A DNA stretch of 22,936 bases from Candidatus Fermentithermobacillaceae bacterium UBA3951. GTDB taxonomy: Bacteria; Bacillota; Sulfobacillia; Fermentithermobacillales; Fermentithermobacillaceae. The position numbers were made by a program, and so were the translations under genes. This document shows, piece by piece, positions 6,521 through 15,199 of this stretch. The stretch covers positions 1 through 22,936 of the forward strand of contig DGDN01000116.1 of the NCBI GenBank assembly GCA_002385465.1, written 5' to 3'. Every line of letters starts with the position of its first letter. Positions within the stretch are counted from its first letter, which is position 1. The notes beneath the pieces are model-generated. The model had not been told where the DNA came from. It searched no databases and worked only from the letters and a program-made list of their open reading frames with translations.

Positions 6521-8695
6521 TTGGACATTCGCCCCATAACACCCCAGGATTTGTTCGGCTTCAAGTGCTTCGGCGACACGAGGCTCTCCCCGGACGGGAC
6601 CCAAATCGCGTACGTCCGCCAGTACCACGATGCCGAGAAAGAAAAGTCTTTCACCGACATTTGGCTTTATTCGCTCGAGACCGGTGAGTCCAAGAAACTC
6701 ACAAACTCGGGAAAAGACCGCTCGCCGAGATGGTCCCCTGATGGAAAGCGGCTGGCTTTCACTTCTGACCGCTCGGGCAAATCCCAGATCTGGATAATAG
6801 ACCCTTCGGGCGGTGAAGCTTGGCGGGTCCCCACCAAAGAAGAGGTGAAAAGCGATCTCCTTTGGAGCCCGGACGGGAGCAAGATCTTCTTCACATCCCA
6901 AGCGTTCTCCAAACCCGAGGACTGGCAGCCTTACCCCGGAGCTCCCGAAGATGACAGGGCAAGGGCCGTAGAACAAGCCAACCGCGCCCTAAAACCCAAA
7001 GACGAAAAACCCAAAGAGAACGGCAAACCCAACGACATCAAGGTCATAACCCGCCTCCGTTACAGGATGGACGGCCAAGGGTATTTCGGCGACCTCCGCA
7101 GGCATGTGTTCTGGGTGAAGGTCCCGGAAGGGCCCCCGGGCGACGTGGAGGAAGCAGCCACGCGGCTAACAGTGGGGGACTACGACCACGGCCTCCCGGA
7201 CCTCACCCCTTGCGGAAAGTACGCCGTCCTCCCGGCGCTCCGGAGGGACGACGCCGACTACCACCTCAAGTCCGACCTCTGGCTCTTTGAAGTGGAATCA
7301 GGAAAGCACCTCCTCTTGTACGATGCCCCGGGACCCGCCAATGGGGCCCGGATCTCACCCGATGGGCGCTACCTTGCCTTTTTCGGCCATGATCTGGCGC
7401 GAAACGTCTCCACGAGGACCGACCTCTACATCCTGCCCGTGGCTCGTTTCATTGAGAGTGTCTCACGAGGAGAGACTCCTCCGCCACTCACTCTCAAAGA
7501 CGCAGTCAACTTAACTTCCGATTTGGACAGGGCGGCAGGTTCGCTGGGCGGCTCAGAACCGCGGTATCAAGGAGCAGGCGGGGTCGTGTGGCAAGGCGCC
7601 GATGCCTACTTCCCCCTCACCGACCACGGCGAGGTGTTTGTATACAGAGCATCCCGCCTGAGTGGAACCACTACCTCCCACGGCGAGTCCAAAGACACTC
7701 AGGGTAGCGGTGAACGGTGGAGGCTCGACAAGGTCCTGGGGACGCCCGGAAGGTCTCTCGGAGGTTTCGACGTTAAGTCGGGCGTCATCGCATTCCAATC
7801 TTCCACCCCTGAAAAACCGGAGGATATCTTTGTCCTCAAAGACGGCGTAGAGACGCGTGTGACGCGGGAGAACGATGAGTTCCTGTCTCAGCTCGCCCTG
7901 GGAAAACACGAGAAATTCCGGTACCGGTCAGGAGACGGCCAGGAACTTGACGGATGGCTCATTTACCCGCACGGATATGAACCCGGGAAGAAATACCCCC
8001 TCCTCCTTCTGGTCCACGGTGGGCCCCACAGCGCTTACGGGTCTTCTTTCATGTTCTCCGCCCAGCTGTTTGCCTCCCGGGGCTATGCGGTAGCCTACTG
8101 CAACCCCAGGGGGAGCAGCTCATACGGACAAGAGTTCATGGCCGTGATCGATGGAGACTGGGGCAGGAAAGACTACAAAGATGTCATGGCGTGTGTGGAC
8201 GCGGTCGTGGAACGGGGAATCGTAGACGAGAGGAACATATTCGTCCACGGGTGGTCGTACGGCGGGTACTGGACCACTTGGGCCGTAACGCAGACCGACC
8301 GGTTCCGCGCCGCCTGCGCGGGTGCCTGCGTGGCCAACCTGCACAGCGACTACGGAACCAGCGACATAATGTGGGCCGACGAGCACGAGTACGGCGGAAA
8401 ACCGTGGGAAAACGCCGACATCCTGCTCGACCGTTCGCCGCTCAGCCACGTGGCCAATGTGACCACGCCCATCCTGCTCCTTCACGGGGAGAACGACTTG
8501 CGCTGCCCCATCTCCCAGACGGAACAGTTCTATGTAGGGCTCAAGCGGCTCGGTAAGACCGCCGTGTTTGTGAGGTACCCCGGTGAGTTTCACGGACTGC
8601 GCCGGCACCTCCACCGGATAGATCGCTACAAGAGGATGCTGGCTTGGTTCGAGTACTACAGAAACCGCCCCGAAGCTGAGGCTCGTAAGGTATAG
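6521..8695 (+). CDS. S9 family prolyl-oligopeptidase-type peptidase (acylaminoacyl peptidase/DPP-like)
   Basis: A 724-residue serine peptidase. The N-terminal part is a beta-propeller with four recognisable PD40/TolB-like blades built around SPDG (RLSPDGTQIAYV, RWSPDGKRLAFT, LWSPDGSKIFFT, RISPDGRYLAFF). The C-terminal third is an alpha/beta hydrolase with the oxyanion segment VHGGPH. The catalytic triad is Ser579 in HGWSYGG, Asp659 in HGENDLR and His691 in GEFHGL, numbered from the TTG. It should release dipeptides or acyl-amino acids from short peptides in the cytoplasm; no signal peptide is visible. I place the start at TTG 6521 because GAGGAGG ends eight bases upstream and the product then begins like relatives (LDIRPITPQDLF). 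An ATG at 6461 would add 20 residues without homology or a ribosome site. It is transcribed divergently from the phosphate transporter and ends at a strong hairpin. Confidence 0.93.
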   Translation: MDIRPITPQDLFGFKCFGDTRLSPDGTQIAYVRQYHDAEKEKSFTDIWLYSLETGESKKLTNSGKDRSPRWSPDGKRLAFTSDRSGKSQIWIIDPSGGEAWRVPTKEEVKSDLLWSPDGSKIFFTSQAFSKPEDWQPYPGAPEDDRARAVEQANRALKPKDEKPKENGKPNDIKVITRLRYRMDGQGYFGDLRRHVFWVKVPEGPPGDVEEAATRLTVGDYDHGLPDLTPCGKYAVLPALRRDDADYHLKSDLWLFEVESGKHLLLYDAPGPANGARISPDGRYLAFFGHDLARNVSTRTDLYILPVARFIESVSRGETPPPLTLKDAVNLTSDLDRAAGSLGGSEPRYQGAGGVVWQGADAYFPLTDHGEVFVYRASRLSGTTTSHGESKDTQGSGERWRLDKVLGTPGRSLGGFDVKSGVIAFQSSTPEKPEDIFVLKDGVETRVTRENDEFLSQLALGKHEKFRYRSGDGQELDGWLIYPHGYEPGKKYPLLLLVHGGPHSAYGSSFMFSAQLFASRGYAVAYCNPRGSSSYGQEFMAVIDGDWGRKDYKDVMACVDAVVERGIVDERNIFVHGWSYGGYWTTWAVTQTDRFRAACAGACVANLHSDYGTSDIMWADEHEYGGKPWENADILLDRSPLSHVANVTTPILLLHGENDLRCPISQTEQFYVGLKRLGKTAVFVRYPGEFHGLRRHLHRIDRYKRMLAWFEYYRNRPEAEARKV

Positions 8696-8723
8696 GAGGA
8701 ATGTAGGAAGATCGAAGGCTAAA

Positions 8724-8764
8724 GAAGGTTGCTTGCGGTAAGCTTAGCTCCGTAAGCAACCTTC
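8724..8764. terminator. strong hairpin terminator between convergent genes
   Basis: Bases 8724-8738 pair with 8750-8764 (15 bp with one G-T pair) around an 11-base loop. The hairpin lies between the end of the S9 peptidase (+) and the end of the thiolase (-), where a bidirectional terminator is expected. The + side tail is TCTCTCTC and the - side tail is TTTAGCC, so neither is a classical U-run. Termination is inferred from position and stem strength. Confidence 0.7.
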
Positions 8765-8808
8765 TCTCTCATAGATCCGTTTCAGCCAGCTCCGTTTTCT
8801 GCGGCCTG

Positions 8809-9987
8809 TCAGCGCTCCACTATCAAGCTCATCCCCATGCCTCCGCCTATGCAGAGGGTCGCGAGGCCTCGTTTGGCATCCCTCTTCACCATCTCATGGA
8901 GGAGGGTGACCAGGATCCGGGCTCCGCTGGCTCCTATGGGATGGCCCAGGGCGATGGCTCCTCCGTTCACATTGACTATGGACGGGTCCCAGCCCATTTC
9001 CTTCTCCACAGCCAGGCTTGTTGCCGCAAATGCTTCGTTGGCTTCGATGAGGTCTATATCCGAAAGCTCGAGCCCGGCCATAGAGAGAGCCTTCTTTGTG
9101 GCGGCTACGGGGCCAATGCCCATATAGAGCGGGTCAACTCCCGCGGATGCATAGGCCACTATTGATGCGAGCGGCTTGAGCCCCAACTCGGCGGCCTTCA
9201 CTTCGCTCATGACGACCAAAGCGGCGGCGCCGTTGTTGATCCCCCAGGCGTTACCCGCCGTGACCGTGCCGTCCGCCTTGAAGGCCGGGCGCAAAGCCGC
9301 GAGCTTTTCGACGGTGGTACCGTGCCTTGGGTGCTCATCCTGGTCGAACACGAGCGGCGGCCCCTTCCTCTGGGGCACTTCAACGGGTACGATTTCGTCG
9401 GAGAACCTACCCGACTTCATGGCCTCTTCGGCCTTGGCCTGGCTCTTAAACGCAAATTCATCCTGCATCTCACGGGTTATGCCCCACTTCTCGGCGACGG
9501 CCTCGGCCGTAAGACCCATGTGCTTGTCAACAAACGCGCACCAGAGCCCGTCTTTGATCATCTCATCAACCAAAGCGGAGTGGCCCATCCGGTAGCCGTA
9601 CCTCCCCTTCTCTACAAGGTACGGCGCCATATCCATGCTCTCGGTACCGCCTGCTACAACAACACCGGCCTCTCCCGTGGCGACCGCCTGGGCCGCCAGA
9701 GCAACCGCCTTGAGTCCCGAGCCGCACACCTTGTTGACCGTAGTCGCCGGGACCTCATGGGGAAGACCTGCTCCGATGGCACACTGCCTGGCAACGTTCT
9801 GTCCCTGTCCTCCCTGAAGGACATTGCCCATGATGACCTCATCCACAGCCACGGTCCCTTCGCCGAGGCGCCGGAGCGCGCCCTTTATAGCTACACTCCC
9901 AAGCTGAACCGCGGTCACGCCCCTAATAGCCCCGCCCATGGTCCCAATTGCGGTCCTGACCGCGCTCACGATAACGGCTCTACGCAT
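8809..9987 (-). CDS. atoB: acetyl-CoA C-acetyltransferase (thiolase)
   Basis: A 392-residue thiolase of standard length. The nucleophilic Cys88 is in NKVCGSGLKA. The C-terminal active site includes His349 in NGGAIALGHPIGASG and Cys379 in LCIGGGMG. This set defines degradative and biosynthetic thiolases that interconvert acetoacetyl-CoA with two acetyl-CoA, or a longer 3-oxoacyl-CoA with acetyl-CoA. ATG at 9987 follows GGGAGGAG at good spacing. It lies 12 bases after the CoA-transferase B subunit on the same strand, so the operon makes a 3-oxoacyl-CoA and then cleaves it. The reverse direction (acetyl-CoA condensation followed by CoA recovery) is also possible. Chain-length preference cannot be told from the sequence. 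Confidence 0.94.
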   Translation of the reverse strand: MRRAVIVSAVRTAIGTMGGAIRGVTAVQLGSVAIKGALRRLGEGTVAVDEVIMGNVLQGGQGQNVARQCAIGAGLPHEVPATTVNKVCGSGLKAVALAAQAVATGEAGVVVAGGTESMDMAPYLVEKGRYGYRMGHSALVDEMIKDGLWCAFVDKHMGLTAEAVAEKWGITREMQDEFAFKSQAKAEEAMKSGRFSDEIVPVEVPQRKGPPLVFDQDEHPRHGTTVEKLAALRPAFKADGTVTAGNAWGINNGAAALVVMSEVKAAELGLKPLASIVAYASAGVDPLYMGIGPVAATKKALSMAGLELSDIDLIEANEAFAATSLAVEKEMGWDPSIVNVNGGAIALGHPIGASGARILVTLLHEMVKRDAKRGLATLCIGGGMGMSLIVER

Positions 9988-9999
9988 GTGCTCTCCTCC

Positions 10000-10788
10000 C
10001 TAGACGGCCTCACGGCCAATGATGTATTTCATGGGGTCGACTTCGTTCCTCAAGATCTCCAGTTCCTCTTCGGTGGGCTCGCCGCTCGTGAGTACATGCT
10101 CAGGCCAGATAAGCTCAAAACCGGTCGCGGCCACCACGTCCTCCTTCGTGACGCCCGTATGGAGGCTCTCCACTCTCATCCTGCACGTCTCTTCGTCAAA
10201 CCCCATAACGCACAGGTTGGTGATTATCTTGTACGGACCTGTTCCAGGCGGCAGCCCGGCGACCTCCCTGGCGCCTTTGCCCGTTAGATACCCGGGACTT
10301 GTGATGAAATCAACCTTGGGGACGAACCTCCTTTTGTCGTGCGGAGTGATTACCATGGTGCGCCAGGTGAGGGAAGCAAGGTCGTTGGCCCCACCCGAAC
10401 CGGGCAGCCTGACTCTGGGCTTCATGAAGTCCCCTATCACCGTCGAGTTTATATTGCCGTACATGTCAATCTGGGCCCCGCCCAAGAAACAGTAGTCCAC
10501 GACACCCCGCTGGCAAGCGTCCATGACATCTATCATGCTCGACGCCATTATCGCTTTGTGAAATGTCCTGGAATCTCCGACCGATATGGGCATGGTCGGG
10601 AGAAGGGGGGCTATCCCTCCGGCCTCAAAGAACACCGTGAGGTTCGGCGCGTGGGTCTTCTGCGCAAGCATGGCCGCCGCGCAAGGAGCACCCGTTCCTA
10701 CCACAACAGTCTTCCCGTCCTCAAGAAACCTGGCTGCGAGGCATATCATGAGTTCCATCGCGTTATATTTCTTTACGTGCTCACTCAT
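10000..10788 (-). CDS. CoA transferase subunit B (glutaconate/3-oxoacid CoA-transferase-like)
   Basis: A 262-residue family I CoA-transferase beta subunit. FFEAGG places Glu55 where GctB-type subunits have the catalytic glutamate that forms the glutamyl-CoA thioester. Other family features are VVGTGAPCAAAM near the N-terminus, GGAQIDMYGNINS, and the glycine-rich LPGSGGANDLASL. It should pair with the A subunit encoded just upstream, moving CoA from an acyl-CoA donor to an organic acid. Its ATG overlaps the TGA of the A subunit by four bases (ATGA), which suggests translational coupling and equal stoichiometry; AAAGGAG also lies upstream. The GctAB-like sequence leaves the acid open: glutaconate, 3-oxoadipate and acetoacetate-type acids are all possible. 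The adjacent thiolase favours a 3-oxoacid. Confidence 0.88.
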   Translation of the reverse strand: MSEHVKKYNAMELMICLAARFLEDGKTVVVGTGAPCAAAMLAQKTHAPNLTVFFEAGGIAPLLPTMPISVGDSRTFHKAIMASSMIDVMDACQRGVVDYCFLGGAQIDMYGNINSTVIGDFMKPRVRLPGSGGANDLASLTWRTMVITPHDKRRFVPKVDFITSPGYLTGKGAREVAGLPPGTGPYKIITNLCVMGFDEETCRMRVESLHTGVTKEDVVAATGFELIWPEHVLTSGEPTEEELEILRNEVDPMKYIIGREAV

Positions 10789-11771
10789 TCCAGAAACTCC
10801 TTTCTGCGAAGAGCTTCCATTTTCGCCTCACCGCCGCAAAGCTCAAGATACTCTGCGAAATCCTTTGTGCCGTAGATATACTTTTCGAGGAAGGGCCGTA
10901 GTGTCTCCGGCTTTCCGTCATTGGCCAGCCACTCTTTCAAATGTTCCTCGTCTGAGAAATAGGCGTAGGGCATGTTTCCGGGATAGCTGCCGTAGGGGAC
11001 ATGACACACGGCATCAACGCAATAATGGGTGATTACGGTGCGAGTCGGGTCCTTGCGGATAAAATCGGTGGGGACGATCTCCTCGGTTGTAAGGATTACT
11101 CTCTTTGCTGCGCGGGCAACGTCGAAATCGGCCACGCTGATACCATCTATCTGGGCATTGCCGTAGATGTCCGACCGGTGTACGTGTATGAACGCAACGT
11201 CCGGATAAAGGGCCGGAAGGGCTACCAGCTTGAGGCCCGTGTACGGGCACGTTACGATCTTGGCCGCGCTCTTCACAAAGGTGTCTGAGCCGAGCATGAC
11301 CCTCGCCGGGATATAAGGGGTACCCATGACGGCAGCCTTGTACCTCCACGCGAGAGCGCCGTTGGTCCACTCACAGACCTCGATTTGAGCTTCCTCAAAC
11401 AGCTTTCTGGCTGCCTTGGAAAGGCCGCGGGCCTCGAGACCTATGACATACGCAACGTCTACCCTGTCAATGACGCCCCCGGCGGCCAGTATCTGAAAAT
11501 CATGTGTGGCAGTGTGGCCGGAAAGCCCCAGTGATTTCCTACCCTGACGCAGGACCTCGTGCAAGAGGGCCGTAGGGATCCTGTTGGTCCCGAATCCACC
11601 GACGGCCAAGTAGTCTCCATCCTTCACAAATCGCCTGACTGCCTCGCTCACCGTCATGGTCTTGTCGACCATTGCCCGGCTCTTACTTCGGAAGAACTCC
11701 CGGGCTCTATCGGGATGAGGATCCATGAACAACCTACCGTCGCCCGATCGAGGAAACAGACTGTCCTCCAA
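10785..11771 (-). CDS. CoA transferase subunit A (glutaconate/3-oxoacid CoA-transferase-like)
   Basis: A 328-residue alpha subunit of a family I CoA transferase. The typical segments are VGGFGTNRIPTALLHEVLRQ near residue 60, a SGHTATHDFQIL stretch, and DVAFIHVHRSDIYGNAQIDG in the central domain, which resembles the HVHxADxxGN motif of GctA-type subunits. The catalytic glutamate is on the partner B subunit. I place the start at TTG 11771 because AAGGAGGGG lies about seven bases upstream; a further in-frame TTG at 11801 would read through that ribosome site. It is the first gene of the - strand operon A subunit, B subunit, thiolase. No clear promoter hexamers were found in the 162 bases before it. 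The family is secure and the acid substrate is not. Confidence 0.87.
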   Translation of the reverse strand: MEDSLFPRSGDGRLFMDPHPDRAREFFRSKSRAMVDKTMTVSEAVRRFVKDGDYLAVGGFGTNRIPTALLHEVLRQGRKSLGLSGHTATHDFQILAAGGVIDRVDVAYVIGLEARGLSKAARKLFEEAQIEVCEWTNGALAWRYKAAVMGTPYIPARVMLGSDTFVKSAAKIVTCPYTGLKLVALPALYPDVAFIHVHRSDIYGNAQIDGISVADFDVARAAKRVILTTEEIVPTDFIRKDPTRTVITHYCVDAVCHVPYGSYPGNMPYAYFSDEEHLKEWLANDGKPETLRPFLEKYIYGTKDFAEYLELCGGEAKMEALRRKEFLE

Positions 11772-11933
11772 AGCCGCCCCTCCTTGTGAATATAGTCGCA
11801 ACTCTCATATTTGGCGGACGGAGGCAAATTCCTTGTGGGAGCATCCCCATTTCAGAGCGACGACCGGCCTGTAGCCGAGAGGACGGAGCCGCCGGACAAG
11901 CTCTACTTAGAGGTTCTCGTCACCGGCCACCAC

Positions 11934-12569
11934 TTAAGCACGGGGGCAATCACCGTCCCCTTCGAGGGACCTCAAGTGCTCGCAATCGTTTACTCTTATG
12001 GTCCTCCACCCATTGTCATCACGCTCGACTATCGTGACGGAGCAGTTGGCTACGACAAGGCCCGGCCAGCTGCCGTCCTGCGACACAATGCCGAGGACAG
12101 CGTTGATGGACCCGCCGTGGGAGACGATCGCTACCCGACCGTCTTTGTGTCGCTCGTATATATCGTCCAGCGCCGAAGCCATGCGGCTTCTGAGGTCCAG
12201 CCTCGACTCCCCTCCGCCGGGCCTCCTCACACCGTACCGGTCGGCCGCCAATCTGGCATGGAACTCGGGGAACCTCTTGCGGGACTCTTCTATGGTGAGT
12301 CCGGAGATCGCCCCCATGTCGAGCTCCCGGAGCCTCCTGTCGAGGACCAGCGGGCACGTCCTCCCCTCAACTATGGCTTCGGCGGTCTCGCGCGCCCTGG
12401 AAAGGTCGCTCGAGTAAACCGCATCCAACCGTACCCCGGACAAAGCCTCCGCTACGGCCCTAGCCTGCCTGCGACCGCTTTCCGAAAGCGGCACATCCAG
12501 CTGCCCTTGAAGTATTCCGGCCTTGTTTGCCTGGGTCTCTCCGTGTCTTATGAGGTAGAACGTAGTCAT
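11934..12569 (-). CDS. histidine phosphatase family protein (phosphoglycerate mutase-like)
   Basis: A 211-residue member of the histidine phosphatase superfamily. The RHG motif is at residues 8-10 (LIRHGET) with His9 as the phospho-acceptor. Arg58 is in SSDLSRARET, Glu82 in LRELDMG, and the second catalytic histidine His151 in VSHGG. This is the complete active-site set of cofactor-dependent phosphoglycerate mutases and related broad phosphatases such as GpmB, PhoE or CobC. The size and short linker fit a phosphatase of the GpmB/PhoE/CobC type more than a glycolytic mutase. No cobalamin genes are nearby, so CobC is not supported. ATG at 12569 has no obvious ribosome binding site. It stands alone on the - strand, divergent from the amidohydrolase pair. 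Confidence 0.9.
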   Translation of the reverse strand: MTTFYLIRHGETQANKAGILQGQLDVPLSESGRRQARAVAEALSGVRLDAVYSSDLSRARETAEAIVEGRTCPLVLDRRLRELDMGAISGLTIEESRKRFPEFHARLAADRYGVRRPGGGESRLDLRSRMASALDDIYERHKDGRVAIVSHGGSINAVLGIVSQDGSWPGLVVANCSVTIVERDDNGWRTIRVNDCEHLRSLEGDGDCPRA

Positions 12570-12756
12570 GTCGTATGCGGCCAGAAAAGGCCTTCACTCC
12601 CATCCTGTTTCTCTTTCGCGCCTCGTAACCAAGACCGATTTCGGCACTGAAATGCGCAAAACCTCCAGAGGCGGCCCGTAGGTAGAGGGCAGGATATGGC
12701 TTATCTCTCATGGAATCTTCAAGAACGTGGAGAGAACGAAAGGAGGCCTTCCCGAA

Positions 12757-13950
12757 ATGAAACCAATGGCAGTCACAAACGCCAGGATCCTTACGTGCGC
12801 ATCCGGGAGGGTGCCTGAGGTCATCGAAAAGGGCACTGTCCTATGGGCAGGCGGGAAAATCACCGCCGTAGGGTCCGCGGTGGAAATGCCCTCCGACGCC
12901 ATAGTGTACGACGCAGAAGGCAAGGTGGTTACCCCCGGCTTCATCGACGCCCACTGCCACATTGGTATCTCTGAGGATGGGGCCGGTTGGGCCGGTGAAG
13001 ATACCAACGAGGCCACCGACCCGGTCACGGCCGAAGTGAGGGCTCTCGATGGGATAAACCCGAAGGACATTGCTTTCCGGGATGCAGTCGCAGCGGGCGT
13101 TACCTGTGTGCAGGTAGACCCCGGCAGCGCCAACATCGTCGGAGGCGAGACCCTGGTCATGAAGACATGGGGTACGGTCGTGGACGACCTGGTTATCCGG
13201 CGCCCCTCCGGTTTAAAGGCCGCTCTCGGCGAAAACCCCAAGAGAGTATACGGGTCGCAGCGGAAAATGCCGGCCACCAGAATGGGCAACGCAGCGGTAA
13301 TGCGAAAGGCACTCGCTCAAGCCCGGGACTATCTCAGGAAGAAGGAGAACGCGAAAGAACCTGACAAGCTCCCGGATTTCAGCTTGCGGAACGAGATGAT
13401 CGCAAAGGTCTTAAAGAAGGAGATCCCTCTCAGAGTACACTGTCACCGGGCAGACGACATTATGACGGCCATCCGCATCGCCCGGGAGTTCGGCATCGAT
13501 ATATCCATCGAACACTGCACCGAAGGTGACTTGGTGGGCGAGCAGGTAAGAGACAGCGGGTACCCGGTGACTCTGGGACCATCCCTTACCGACAAGAGCA
13601 AACTGGAAGTCAAGGATATCGGCTTCAGAGCTCCCGTAGCCCTCTCCAAGCTGGGCGTCAAGCTTGCCATCATCACCGACCACCCCGTCCTTCCCATCCA
13701 GTACCTCAGGATCTGCGCCGGCCTCTCTGTGCGTGAAGGAATGGATGAGCGTATCGCACTCCTCGCGATAACGCGTCACGCTGCCGAAATCGCTGGAGTT
13801 TCCGACAGGGTCGGCTCGCTTGAGCCGGGTAAGGACGCGGACCTCGTTATCTGGTCCAAAGACCCGTTTGAGTACGATGCCAAAGCCGAGCGCACCTTCA
13901 TAAACGGAAAGGAAGTCGACCATAGAAGAGAGCGAGGTGGGCTCCTGTGA
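12757..13950 (+). CDS. metal-dependent amidohydrolase (imidazolonepropionase-like), copy 1
   Basis: A 397-residue cytosolic hydrolase of the amidohydrolase superfamily. The small beta domain has VTPGFIDAHCHIG with metal ligands His66 and His68. Lys136 in VMKTWG may be the carboxylated bridge. His228/His230 (VHCHRADD), His253 (IEHCTEG) and Asp308 (IITDHPVLP) complete a TIM-barrel metal site. The C-terminus has the usual VGSLEPGKDADLVIW strand. Members of this group hydrolyse cyclic or linear amides, ureas and small peptides; the substrate is unknown. I place the start at ATG 12757 because AAAGGAGG lies 10 bases upstream; the in-frame GTG at 12727 precedes that site. The stop overlaps the GTG of the next gene by four bases, and the two products are clear paralogues. 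Confidence 0.9.
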   Translation: MKPMAVTNARILTCASGRVPEVIEKGTVLWAGGKITAVGSAVEMPSDAIVYDAEGKVVTPGFIDAHCHIGISEDGAGWAGEDTNEATDPVTAEVRALDGINPKDIAFRDAVAAGVTCVQVDPGSANIVGGETLVMKTWGTVVDDLVIRRPSGLKAALGENPKRVYGSQRKMPATRMGNAAVMRKALAQARDYLRKKENAKEPDKLPDFSLRNEMIAKVLKKEIPLRVHCHRADDIMTAIRIAREFGIDISIEHCTEGDLVGEQVRDSGYPVTLGPSLTDKSKLEVKDIGFRAPVALSKLGVKLAIITDHPVLPIQYLRICAGLSVREGMDERIALLAITRHAAEIAGVSDRVGSLEPGKDADLVIWSKDPFEYDAKAERTFINGKEVDHRRERGGLL

Positions 13951-15104
13951 AAACTCGCGCCTATGTGAACGCGCACCTCTTCCCGATTTCGAGACCCCCG
14001 ATTAAGAAGGGGATACTCCTCGTCCGGGACGGCAAGATAGTCTTCGCAGGCCACGGTGAAGTACCGGCAGATGCCGAGGTAATAGACCTCGAGGGCAAGA
14101 CGGTCCTCCCGGGATTCGTTGACGCACACGCTCACGTGGGACTCTGGGGCGAATGGTACGGACAGCCCCAGGCAGACGGCAATGAAGCAACCAATCCGGT
14201 GACGCCCGAAGTGAGGGCAGTTGACTCCGTCTGGCCGGCACACTCGGCCTTCAGCGACGCAAGGAGCGGCGGGGTCACCACCGTCCAGGTCACCCCCGGC
14301 TCCGGAAACATCATTGGCGGCGAAATGGCTGTCATAAAGACCGTAGGCAAAGTCGTGGACGACATGATAGTTCGTAACCCTTCCGGTATGAAGGCTGCCC
14401 TGGGCGAAAACCCCAAGGGGCTATACGGCAAGAGCGGTAAGATGCCGTCGACCAGGATGGGAAACGCGGCGGTTCTAAGGGCCGCCCTCTATAAAGCCAG
14501 AGACTACGAGAAGAAGCTGCAGGCCGCCAAGAAGGACCCCGCCAAGACGCCTGACACAGATCTCGGGCTTCTGGGGCTGCTCAAAGTCTTACGCGGAGAG
14601 ATCCCGCTTCGGATCCACGCCCACAGGGCAGATGACATTGTAACTGCAGTAAGGATTGCCGAAGAGTTCGGCATCGACTTCTCAATCGAACACTGCACCG
14701 ACGGCGCCACTGTGGCAGAGTTCCTCGGAAAGCGAAAGGCCAAGGTCAACGTTGGCCCAAGCATGTGGCGGCGGGCCAAGGTGGAAACGTGGAACATCTC
14801 CCTTGAAACGGCCGGGATCTTGGCAAGAGCAGGGTGCCGGGTGAGCATCATTTCCGATCACCCGTTCCATCCCATCCAATTCCTTTCTACTGCGGCGGCC
14901 ATGTGCTGGGCCAACGGCATGCCGGAAGAGGACGCTCTCCGCGCCGTGACGTTGACACCTGCCGAAACGCTCGGCGTCGATGACAGAGTAGGCAGCCTTG
15001 ATGAGGGCAAGGACGCGGACTTCGTGGTATGGTCCGGTCACCCCTTCCAGATAAGGTCCAAGGTGGCTCAGGTCTTCATCGGAGGAGTCAAGGTATTTGG
15101 ATAA
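13947..15104 (+). CDS. metal-dependent amidohydrolase (imidazolonepropionase-like), copy 2
   Basis: A 385-residue paralogue of the preceding gene. It keeps every metal-site element: His61/His63 in FVDAHAHVG, Lys131 in VIKTVG, His224/His226 in IHAHRADD, His249 in IEHCTDG and Asp304 in IISDHPFHP. The stretch around ALGENPK and STRMGNAAVLRAAL is almost unchanged between copies, so the pair comes from a tandem duplication. The GTG start overlaps the previous stop (GTGA) with GAGGTGGG just upstream, indicating coupled translation. The copies differ in the loops after the first HxH (here GLWGEWYGQ) and before the last Asp. That points to different substrates or a mixed oligomer rather than simple redundancy. 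The substrate is not identifiable from the sequence. Confidence 0.9.
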   Translation: MKTRAYVNAHLFPISRPPIKKGILLVRDGKIVFAGHGEVPADAEVIDLEGKTVLPGFVDAHAHVGLWGEWYGQPQADGNEATNPVTPEVRAVDSVWPAHSAFSDARSGGVTTVQVTPGSGNIIGGEMAVIKTVGKVVDDMIVRNPSGMKAALGENPKGLYGKSGKMPSTRMGNAAVLRAALYKARDYEKKLQAAKKDPAKTPDTDLGLLGLLKVLRGEIPLRIHAHRADDIVTAVRIAEEFGIDFSIEHCTDGATVAEFLGKRKAKVNVGPSMWRRAKVETWNISLETAGILARAGCRVSIISDHPFHPIQFLSTAAAMCWANGMPEEDALRAVTLTPAETLGVDDRVGSLDEGKDADFVVWSGHPFQIRSKVAQVFIGGVKVFG

Positions 15105-15108
15105 TGAG

Positions 15109-15132
15109 GTGGTGGAGAGGTTTGCCCGCCAC
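15109..15132 (+). other. short hairpin just after the amidohydrolase operon
   Basis: GTGGTGG (15109-15115) pairs with CCGCCAC (15126-15132) with one T-G wobble around a 10-base loop, four bases after the stop codon. It could protect the mRNA 3' end or help termination. No T-run follows. Confidence 0.35.
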
Positions 15133-15150
15133 AGATTAGCGTAAAACGGA

Positions 15151-15199
15151 GGGGCGTTCTCTGAGATTGGGTACATCGATGCTGACTCGAGAACGCCCC
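15151..15199 (+). terminator. inverted repeat, possible terminator of the amidohydrolase pair
   Basis: GGGGCGTTCTC (15151-15161) and GAGAACGCCCC (15189-15199) are a perfect 11-bp inverted repeat. GAG/CTC (15163-15165, 15186-15188) extends it after a bulged T, leaving a 20-base loop. It lies between the amidohydrolases and the methyltransferase on the same strand. No U-run follows, so it could instead be a regulatory element in the leader of the downstream gene. Confidence 0.45.

Noticed and set aside
9322..10287. A 321-codon open frame on the + strand across thiolase and CoA-transferase
   Set aside because: It is antisense to two well-supported genes with full active sites, has no domain signature and reflects GC-biased codon use.
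11811..12650. A 279-codon open frame on the + strand over the histidine phosphatase
   Set aside because: It is antisense to the phosphatase with intact RHG and SHGG motifs. The product is proline- and arginine-rich low-complexity sequence without family features.
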